DNA from: CANHBY01 sp031374415
GTDB taxonomy: Bacteria > Pseudomonadota > Gammaproteobacteria > Burkholderiales > Burkholderiaceae_C
Reading direction: 5' to 3'
DNA: 49,118 nucleotides
NCBI GenBank assembly: GCA_031374415.1
Contig: JANMGB010000227.1
Coordinates: 1 to 49,118 of the forward strand
The notes beneath the pieces are model-generated. The model saw only the letters and a program-made list of their open reading frames with translations, did no database searches and had not been told where the DNA came from. A program made the translations under genes and the position numbers. Of the stretch, positions 1 to 6,152 are shown one piece after another (the stretch's first letter is position 1; each line of letters opens with the position of its first letter).

Positions 1-1
1 T

Positions 2-737
2 GGCCTGACCCTCAGCGATGCTGACAACGCCAACCTGTCCAGCGCCACGGTGACGATCTCCACCGGCTTTGCGAGCGCCGAGGACACGCTGGCCTTCGCC
101 ACACAAAACGGCATCACGGGCAGCTGGAACTCCAGCACCGGGGTGCTGACGCTCACCGGCAGCGCGACGGTAGCGAACTACGAAACGGCCTTGCGCAGCA
201 TCACCTATGTCAACACCAGCGACAACCCGAGCACGGCGACCCGCACAGTGAGCTTTGTCGTCAACGACGGCAGCGCGAACAGCAACACGGGCACGCGCAA
301 CATCAGCGTGGCGGCGGTTAACGACGTATCGGTCGTCACCATGACCGGCGGTACAGTGGCCTACACCGAGAACGGCGCAGCCACTGCCATCGACGCTGGC
401 CTGACCCTCAGCGATGCCGAAAACACGAACCTGAGCAGCGCCACGGTGACGATCTCCACCGGCTTTGCGAGCGCCGAGGACACGTTGGCCTTCGCCACAC
501 AAAACGGCATCACGGGAAGCTGGAACTCCAGCACCGGCGTGCTGACGCTCACCGGCAGCGCGACGGTAGCGAACTACGAAACTGCCTTGCGCAGCATCAC
601 CTACGTCAACAGCAGCGACAACCCGAGCACGGCGACCCGCACAGTGAGCTTTGTCGTCAACGACGGCAGCGCGAACAGCAACACGGGCACGCGCAACATC
701 AGCGTGGCGGCGGTCAACGATGCGCCGGTCGTCACCA
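2..737 (+). repeat. Tandem 396-bp coding repeat, two copies
   Basis: The sequence starting at base 2 recurs at base 398, a period of 396 bp (132 codons). Over about 90 codons the translated copies differ by essentially one residue (Thr/Ser in the SITYVN(T/S)SDNPST stretch), and the DNA differs at only a few positions. The first copy is cut by the window edge, so more copies may lie upstream. Confidence 0.95.
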
Positions 738-3151
738 GCAATGCGGGTGGCGCTACGGCCAGTGTGTCGGTGGCAGAGAACACCACGGCAGTCACCACCG
801 TGACAGCCACAGATGCCGAGGGATCGACCTTGGCCTACAGTGTCAGTGGTGCAGACGCAGCTTTGTTCAGCATCAACAGCAGCACGGGGGCTTTGACATT
901 CCTCAACGCGCCCAACTATGAAGCCCCTGCCGACGCCAACACCGACAACATCTACCAAGTGACGGTGCAAGCCTCGGACGGCCTGACTACGGGTAGCCAA
1001 GGGATTTTCGTCACGGTGGCCAACACCAACGACAACGCCCCGGTGATCACGAGTGATGCCGGTGGCGCCACCGCCAGTGTGTCGGTGGCAGAGAACACCA
1101 CGGCAGTCACCACCGTGACAGCCACAGATGCCGACGGATCAACCTTGACCTACAGCATCAGTGGCGGTGCCGACGCTGCCCGTTTCAGCATCAACAGCAA
1201 CACCGGGGCATTGACGCTGCTCACGCCACCCGACTATGAAGCGCCCACTGACGCCAACGCCGACAACGTCTACCAGGTGACGGTACAAGTCTCGGACGGC
1301 GTGACCAGCGACACCCAGGCGATCTCCGTCACCGTGACCAACGCCAACGACGTCGCCCCGGTGATTACCAGCGATGGCGGAAGTGCCACGGCCAGCGTGA
1401 ACGTGGCAGAAAATACCTTGCCAGTGACCACCGTGGTGGCCACCACCAACATTGGCAGCCTGACATATAGCATCACAGGCGGCACTGATGCGGCGCTGTT
1501 TTCGATGAACAGCCAAACCGGCGAGTTGCGCTTCATCGCGGCGCCGAACTTTGAAGTCGCCCGCACGTTTCAAGTGAGCGTTGGCGTGTCAAACGGTTTG
1601 CTCAGCAGCAGCCAAGCGCTCATTGTCCAGGTCACCAATGTCAATGAAGCCCCTCAGGGGCTGGACCGCCAAGTGACCCTGAACGAAGACGCCACCTACA
1701 CATTCAGCGTCGCTGATTTTTCATTCACCGATACCGATCTGGTCGCCAACAGCCTGGCCGAGGTGGTGATACGAAGCGTCCCCCAGCAGGGTCGCCTGGA
1801 GCTCTCCGGTGTGGCTGTCACTGAAGGCCAGTGGATCGGCGCGGCTGACCTCTCCGCGGGCCGGCTCCGCTACACCCCACCGGTCGATGCATTTGGCAGC
1901 GCCTTGGCCCAATTCACTTTCCAAGTGCGAGATGACGGTGGTACAGCACAAGGCGGCGTGGATCTAGACCCGACCGCCAACCAGGTGACGCTGAACGTGC
2001 TGCCCGTCAACGATTTGGCCGTGATTAAACACGTCAACCTCATTCTAGACACCTCGCCCAAAGTGACTCTCACAGCCTTCAACCTGCAAGCCACCGATGT
2101 GGACGATGCTGCGAGCAGCTTGAGCTTCACGGTCAGCGCCGTGAGCCAAGGGCGCTTCGAAATCGCTGGCCAGCCGGGTGTTGCGGTGACCCAATTCACC
2201 CAAGCCGAGCTGCTGGCTGCAAGAGTGAGCTTCGTCTACACCGGCGACGGGGTCACGCCGCCGACCTTCCGGGTGTCGGTCTCTGACGGACATGGCACCG
2301 GCGCGGGCGTGGGGCCCCAGGACGCGGTGGCCGCACGCGTGACCTTTGATCTGCGCATCAATCCGCCCGAGGCGGCACCCCCAGCTGCACCCACACCCTC
2401 GGTGACGCCGACCCCGCCACCCGCGCCAGCGTCCCCCAAAGCCACGCCTGCCGACGCGCCCAGCACGGCCGCCCCCGTCGCGTCAAAGCCTGGCAAAGAT
2501 CAAGCTGGCGCCGGGAGATCCAGCGCACGCCCATCATCGAGCGATGTGGTTGAGACCTCAGCCAGCGACGAGGGCATCAAAGACATCGTCGATGCCACTG
2601 ACCTGGCCGGTGGCATCGCGCCCCAAGACGTGACGCGAGCCATTGAGCGCGCACCTGTTGAGCAGCCGCCAGCGACAACCATAGCGCCAGCACCAGCGCC
2701 ACCCCCACGTGGGATCCCAGGCGAGGTGGTGACCCCTGAGGCGCCAGAGGCGCTTGCGCTCACCCCGACCGTTGTCTCGAGTGAGTATCTCTTCAAAATC
2801 AGCTTGTTGGATGGCCTATCGAATCTGTCCGTGCGCGCCAACACCGAGTTGCGCCCCTTGGGCACCACCACGCATTCATCCCACAAAGACGAGGTAGTTG
2901 TGGGCACCCAGGTGGCCGTCGATGCAGCCCAAGCCACGGGCGTTGTTCTGACGGCCAGTGCCGTGTGGTGGTCGGTACGCTCAGGCGGTTTGCTGGCCAG
3001 CCTGGTCGTGTCCGTGCCCACTTGGCGCCACATCGATTTGTTGGCCATTTTGCCGGACGATGCTGGTGCACTGGGTTGGGATTTCCCGCAAAACGCTGAG
3101 GCCCTGCTCGATGAGCGAGCCGTCGGCGCGCTGTTTGACAACAACGCTTGA
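2..3151 (+). CDS. Large repetitive cadherin/Ig-like surface protein, 5' end outside window
   Basis: The reading frame is open from the window edge, so this is the C-terminal part (about 1050 residues) of a larger protein. Order seen: two nearly identical 132-residue beta-rich repeats, three cadherin-like repeats of about 105 residues (each with SVAENT near the start, a GADAA..SIN..TG..F core and DxNxDN-type calcium-ligand patterns), further Ig-like/VCBS-like modules to about base 2370, two Pro/Ala-rich linkers (about 2370-2480 and 2640-2770), and a C-terminal module with a hydrophobic WWSVRSGGLLASL...WRHIDLLAIL segment (about 2955-3056). Such repeats are usual in bacterial adhesins and giant surface proteins. 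No RTX nonapeptides and no LPXTG motif are visible at the C-terminus, so the anchoring route is unclear. The next gene is a diguanylate cyclase 15 bases downstream, probably co-transcribed. The adhesive role is inferred. Confidence 0.85.
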   Translation, partial: GLTLSDADNANLSSATVTISTGFASAEDTLAFATQNGITGSWNSSTGVLTLTGSATVANYETALRSITYVNTSDNPSTATRTVSFVVNDGSANSNTGTRNISVAAVNDVSVVTMTGGTVAYTENGAATAIDAGLTLSDAENTNLSSATVTISTGFASAEDTLAFATQNGITGSWNSSTGVLTLTGSATVANYETALRSITYVNSSDNPSTATRTVSFVVNDGSANSNTGTRNISVAAVNDAPVVTSNAGGATASVSVAENTTAVTTVTATDAEGSTLAYSVSGADAALFSINSSTGALTFLNAPNYEAPADANTDNIYQVTVQASDGLTTGSQGIFVTVANTNDNAPVITSDAGGATASVSVAENTTAVTTVTATDADGSTLTYSISGGADAARFSINSNTGALTLLTPPDYEAPTDANADNVYQVTVQVSDGVTSDTQAISVTVTNANDVAPVITSDGGSATASVNVAENTLPVTTVVATTNIGSLTYSITGGTDAALFSMNSQTGELRFIAAPNFEVARTFQVSVGVSNGLLSSSQALIVQVTNVNEAPQGLDRQVTLNEDATYTFSVADFSFTDTDLVANSLAEVVIRSVPQQGRLELSGVAVTEGQWIGAADLSAGRLRYTPPVDAFGSALAQFTFQVRDDGGTAQGGVDLDPTANQVTLNVLPVNDLAVIKHVNLILDTSPKVTLTAFNLQATDVDDAASSLSFTVSAVSQGRFEIAGQPGVAVTQFTQAELLAARVSFVYTGDGVTPPTFRVSVSDGHGTGAGVGPQDAVAARVTFDLRINPPEAAPPAAPTPSVTPTPPPAPASPKATPADAPSTAAPVASKPGKDQAGAGRSSARPSSSDVVETSASDEGIKDIVDATDLAGGIAPQDVTRAIERAPVEQPPATTIAPAPAPPPRGIPGEVVTPEAPEALALTPTVVSSEYLFKISLLDGLSNLSVRANTELRPLGTTTHSSHKDEVVVGTQVAVDAAQATGVVLTASAVWWSVRSGGLLASLVVSVPTWRHIDLLAILPDDAGALGWDFPQNAEALLDERAVGALFDNNA
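722..1654 (+). repeat. Three cadherin-like coding repeats, about 315-318 bp each
   Basis: Units begin with the codons for AP-V at 722, 1037 and 1355, giving periods of 315 and 318 bp. Units 1 and 2 share a nearly identical DNA block (about 758-830 and 1073-1145); unit 3 is more diverged. Each encodes one SVAENT-type cadherin-like domain. Confidence 0.9.
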
Positions 3152-3166
3152 GCGCCTGAGCGTCTT

Positions 3167-4687
3167 ATGAGTCTCGCCGCTTTCTTGCACTTGGGGCCAG
3201 TCGCTCGCATCAGCATGGGCTTGATATCGTTGCTGCTGACGCTGGTCTTTTTGTCAGACGTGGTGCTGGGCATTTTTCCGCGACCCGACGACTCCTTGGT
3301 CCATCAACGCCAGCGCGCAGCCGAGGTGCTGGCCATTCAAATCACCGGCCTGATGGCGGATCGCAATGAAATCCTGCTCGGTCGTGTCATGCAGCGGGTG
3401 CTCGCTCAAGACACTGACATTCGGGCCATCACACTGCGCCGCAGTGACGGTGCAGTGGCATTTCAGCGTGGTGAGACGGTCGCTGCACTCGGTGCGCTGG
3501 GCGGCCCCTCCACGCTCGATCACATGCGGATCCCCGTCACCAATGGCAATGAGCTGATGGGTGAAATTGACATTCGCTTCAAGCCCAAGGCGAGCGCCGG
3601 GCTGGACGACATTCTCAAGCGACCCCATGCCAAATTGCTTTTGGTGTTGAGTGTGGGCGGCTTCGTGCTCAGCTACATCTACCTGCGCCGAGCCATGCAA
3701 TACCTCAACCCCTCGGCCACCGTCCCCGACCGCGTTCGCAAAGCGTTCGACACACTGCCTGTGGGGCTTGTTATCGTCGATCAGCAGTCGCGTGTCGTGT
3801 TGGCCAACGATACCTTCCGTCACCTGCAGCCCGAAGCCTTGGAGTCTCTCAACGGCCAAGCCATCACCAGCTTTTCCTGGCTGTTTCAAGACGCCGATGA
3901 AGACGCCATCCAAAAGCTTCCCTGGGTTCAGGCTTTGCACAAGGCAGAGCCCATTCAAGAAGTCCCACTGACCCTGGCTCGCCCATCGGGCCCGCCGATC
4001 CAGCTCATGGTCAACTGCACCCCGGTGACCGACGGCAAGGGCCGCAATCGGGGCTCAATGATCACCTTCGACGACGTCAGTGACATTCATCGTGCGAACG
4101 AAGACCTGCGTAACACCCTTGCTGCGCTGGAGCTGTCTCGCGAACGCATTGAAGAGCAAAACATTGAACTGAAGCGCTTGGCTTCGCGCGACACCCTTAC
4201 CGGCTGCTTCAATCGTCGCGCATTCTTTGAGCAAGCGGGCGAGCAATTCTCCGACGCCAAACTGCAACACACCAGCTACTGCTGCCTGATGGCTGACATC
4301 GACCATTTCAAGCAATTCAATGACCTCTATGGTCACGCCGTCGGTGACCAAGTGATTCAAGTGGTGGCCAAAGCCCTGGCATCCGGCTTACGCCAACCTG
4401 ATATTTTGTGCCGCTACGGTGGTGAAGAATTTTGTATTGCCCTGCCCAACACCTCGCTTGAAGATGCCCTGGCCGTGGCCGAGCGAATTCGCGCGCAGAT
4501 TGAAACCCACGCCAACGAGGGCGTTCGCGGCAACAATGTCAAACGCATCACCTCGAGCTTTGGTGTGGCCACTCTCAGCCAGGGGGCCACTACCTTGGAG
4601 GAGTTGATCGATCAAGCCGACCAAGCGCTGTACGTTTCAAAACAGACCGGTCGCAACCGCGTGACCGCCTGGACCCGACCCGCCTGA
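3167..4687 (+). CDS. Membrane-bound PAS-GGDEF diguanylate cyclase
   Basis: A 506-residue protein predicted to make cyclic di-GMP from two GTP. Domains seen: membrane segment about residues 12-36, a periplasmic region of about 115 residues, a second membrane segment about 154-175, a PAS domain about 190-305, a short coiled-coil linker, and a GGDEF domain about 338-505. The active-site signature is GGEEF (418-422), a catalytically acceptable variant, and an RxxD inhibitory site (RQPD, 409-412) stands at the expected distance upstream, so product inhibition is likely. No EAL domain is present. It begins 15 bases after the stop of the surface-protein gene, which suggests a shared transcript and local c-di-GMP control of adhesion (inferred). 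The ATG has only a weak ribosome binding site, consistent with translational coupling. Confidence 0.92.
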   Translation: MSLAAFLHLGPVARISMGLISLLLTLVFLSDVVLGIFPRPDDSLVHQRQRAAEVLAIQITGLMADRNEILLGRVMQRVLAQDTDIRAITLRRSDGAVAFQRGETVAALGALGGPSTLDHMRIPVTNGNELMGEIDIRFKPKASAGLDDILKRPHAKLLLVLSVGGFVLSYIYLRRAMQYLNPSATVPDRVRKAFDTLPVGLVIVDQQSRVVLANDTFRHLQPEALESLNGQAITSFSWLFQDADEDAIQKLPWVQALHKAEPIQEVPLTLARPSGPPIQLMVNCTPVTDGKGRNRGSMITFDDVSDIHRANEDLRNTLAALELSRERIEEQNIELKRLASRDTLTGCFNRRAFFEQAGEQFSDAKLQHTSYCCLMADIDHFKQFNDLYGHAVGDQVIQVVAKALASGLRQPDILCRYGGEEFCIALPNTSLEDALAVAERIRAQIETHANEGVRGNNVKRITSSFGVATLSQGATTLEELIDQADQALYVSKQTGRNRVTAWTRPA

Positions 4688-4741
4688 GCATGCTTTGCGC
4701 TGGGCTGTCACCGTCAGGCCCTCTCGAGGTCAATCCGAGGC

Positions 4742-4747
4742 TATAAT
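4742..4747 (+). promoter_or_regulatory. -10 box of the tRNA-His promoter
   Basis: A perfect TATAAT stands 13 bases before the tRNA, as expected for a strong stable-RNA promoter with start near 4754. No convincing -35 is visible at the usual distance. Confidence 0.6.
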
Positions 4748-4760
4748 GAGCCCCTCTTCG

Positions 4761-4836
4761 GTGGCTGTAGCTCAGTTGGTAGAGTCCAGGATTGTGATTC
4801 CTGTTGTCGTGGGTTCGAGCCCCATCAGCCACCCCA
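4761..4836 (+). tRNA. hisT: tRNA-His (GTG anticodon)
   Basis: A complete cloverleaf is seen. Acceptor stem GTGGCTG (4761-4767) pairs with CAGCCAC (4826-4832), and CCA (4834-4836) is encoded. The D stem is GCTC/GAGT, the anticodon stem CAGGA/TCCTG encloses the loop TTGTGAT with anticodon GTG at 4794-4796, and the T stem GTGGG/CCCAT encloses TTCGAGC. The preceding G at 4760 can act as the histidine-specific G-1 opposite discriminator C73 (4833). The gene stands alone with its own promoter and terminator. Confidence 0.98.
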
Positions 4837-4846
4837 AATCAATCAA

Positions 4847-4875
4847 TCAAGGCCTGCACGGGCCTTGATTTGTTT
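4847..4875 (+). terminator. Intrinsic terminator after tRNA-His
   Basis: Perfect 8-bp stem TCAAGGCC (4847-4854) / GGCCTTGA (4861-4868), 6-base loop, followed by TTTGTTT. It begins 11 bases after the tRNA CCA end. Confidence 0.85.
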
Positions 4876-4955
4876 AAGCTCTTGCTGATGTCGGGCGGCG
4901 GCGAACATTCCCCCGAGTCCGGGCCCGCGCAGGGTTGCATCCAGCAAAAACAAAT

Positions 4956-5003
4956 GCCAGTAAAAGCAAAAGCCGCCTCAGGGCGGCTTTTGCTTTTACT
5001 GGC
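4956..5003 (-). terminator. Long perfect-palindrome terminator of the lipoprotein gene
   Basis: Two 22-base arms (4956-4977 and 4982-5003) are exact reverse complements around a 4-base loop. The stem core is GCCGCC/GGCGGC and the outer stem is T/A-rich. Read on the minus strand it is followed by ATTTGTTTTTG, so it fits a terminator for the gene ending at 5057; on the plus strand it would also stop read-through. Confidence 0.85.
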
Positions 5004-5056
5004 TATCAGCTTGACCCAGCTGTTCTGCTGGGTGTTTACCGCTGGGTGTTTGCCGT

Positions 5057-5344
5057 TTACTTCGATGCCGCAGCGTCTGCGGCTGCCGAGACGGCTGAGG
5101 CAGCATTGCTCACAGCAGAGGCTGCGCTGGACATTGCCGCCGCCGCCGCGTTGGTGGTGGCAGCTGCTGCAGAGGCAGCCTCCGTGTTCACCGCGGTGGC
5201 TGTCGCCGTGGCGGCTTGTGACACAGCCGACGCTGCGTTGTTCACGGCCGCTGCGGCAGCGGCGGTTTCATCAGAGGGCTTCTTGCCGCAAGCGGTCAGG
5301 GCAGCAACAGCAACGAGGGAGGCCAATAGGAGCGACGTTTTCAT
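5057..5344 (-). CDS. Small alanine-rich outer-membrane lipoprotein, OprI/Lpp-like
   Basis: A 95-residue protein with a clear lipoprotein signal: Lys at position 2, a hydrophobic core, and lipobox LTAC with Cys at residue 19. Gly at +2 argues against inner-membrane retention. The 77-residue mature part is almost entirely Ala, Ser, Thr, Asn and Val with short repeated AASAVS units, predicted to be one long helix, and it ends in Lys. This is the architecture of Braun-type lipoproteins (Lpp, OprI), which form Ala-rich coiled coils and can be linked to peptidoglycan through a C-terminal Lys; that role is inferred from architecture, not homology. A good ribosome binding site (AGAGGA) precedes the ATG, and a strong terminator follows. 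It is a single-gene unit. Confidence 0.75.
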   Translation of the reverse strand: MKTSLLLASLVAVAALTACGKKPSDETAAAAAAVNNAASAVSQAATATATAVNTEAASAAAATTNAAAAAMSSAASAVSNAASAVSAAADAAASK

Positions 5345-5452
5345 ACTTTTCCTCTAAAAAGGGAATGGGTTACCGGCGCAACACCAAATTGGATCGAACC
5401 GGCCATGTTTTCTCGGTAATCAGGCCAGGAAATTCTGTGCATTCCCGGGAGT

Positions 5453-5547
5453 CCAGGAGCCTGTCGGACCTGGGATCGTCGGCTGAAAATCGTCCCCGGC
5501 GGTCCGTTATTCCTCAGCCGGAAATCCCAAGTCCGACAAACTCCTAG
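5453..5547. repeat. REP-like imperfect palindrome
   Basis: A 33-base arm at 5453-5485 (containing CCTGTCGGACCTGGGAT) is matched in inverted orientation at 5515-5547, with 26 of 33 positions pairing and several mismatches being G-T compatible. The 29-base centre is GC-rich. It lies between two minus-strand genes and could end transcription of the upstream one. The compact palindromic form in an intergenic space resembles dispersed REP/BIME elements; copy number cannot be judged from one window. Confidence 0.7.
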
Positions 5548-5579
5548 CCGAGCATTGTATGCACAACACCGGGTATCCC

Positions 5580-6077
5580 CTAAAGGCCCAGAGTTGTCGC
5601 CGGGAAGGACGCTTGGGACCGTTGCAAAATTGATGCAAGCCCCTCCTCGGCCTGAGCGAGGTCACCTTCTCCCCGAGCCACGCTGCCACGGAAAGCAGAC
5701 CGCTCAACCAGACGAATCACCACCTGCCCCGGGATGAACAACTGGGTCAACAGCTGCGGTACATCGGCCTCGTCGGCGACCTGGCAGCTCACGATGTGCG
5801 ACCAGGGCTGGCGCCAGTTGATCCAGCGCGCATGATGCCGAGGGAAGGCATCAAAGTGACTGGCCAGCAGGGTCAGGCTGCGGTGCGACGCGGCCCATTG
5901 ACCCAACGCGTCAATCACTTCAGGGTCGCTCAAGGGCCAGTCAGCAAAGTCGAGATCACTGAGAAATACCTGTCGACAAGACAGAGTTCGCAGCGACAAC
6001 AAAGCCGAACGCAGGGCCTCTTGAAAAGCGCTGCGCGTGGTGATCAGCGAGTAAGAAGGGTCGCTCATGCATGCCAT
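5580..6077 (-). CDS. Conserved protein of unknown function next to valS
   Basis: A 165-residue soluble protein with no signal peptide or membrane segment. The ATG at 6077 is preceded by AGGG at good spacing; an internal ATG at 6068 is possible but lacks a ribosome binding site. The pattern (regularly spaced hydrophobic stretches, LSDLDFADWPLSDP near residue 40, HARWINWRQPWSH near residue 85) recalls uncharacterised proteobacterial proteins thought to have a phospholipase-D-like fold without the catalytic HKD motifs. No HKD motif is visible here, so I propose no enzyme activity. It is divergent from valS with only 75 bases between the starts. Confidence 0.7.
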   Translation of the reverse strand: MACMSDPSYSLITTRSAFQEALRSALLSLRTLSCRQVFLSDLDFADWPLSDPEVIDALGQWAASHRSLTLLASHFDAFPRHHARWINWRQPWSHIVSCQVADEADVPQLLTQLFIPGQVVIRLVERSAFRGSVARGEGDLAQAEEGLASILQRSQASFPATTLGL

Positions 6078-6098
6078 TTTGCCCTGAAGTCACACCTC

Positions 6099-6104
6099 TA
6101 CAAT
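6099..6104 (+). promoter_or_regulatory. Candidate -10 box for valS
   Basis: TACAAT within CTCTACAAT, 48 bases before the valS ATG, in the divergent gap. The possible -35 (TTTTGC at 6077-6082, 16-base spacing) is weak. Confidence 0.45.
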
Positions 6105-6152
6105 GCGTGTCCTGCGCCATAAGCCGCCTTCATTTTGTGACTTTGTCCCCCC

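Noticed and set aside
2500..3273. 257-codon open frame on the minus strand
   Set aside because: Lies antisense to the surface protein and runs into the cyclase; composition is Ser/Arg/Ala-rich with no domain, a typical shadow of a GC-rich gene.
4804..5547. 247-codon plus-strand frame running through the tRNA end, terminator and lipoprotein gene
   Set aside because: Starts inside the tRNA and crosses two terminators; the encoded protein is low-complexity antisense of the lipoprotein.
5552..5561. Minus-strand -10-like ATACAAT upstream of the lipoprotein gene
   Set aside because: No -35 at a usable distance and it would place the REP-like palindrome in a long leader; not convincing.
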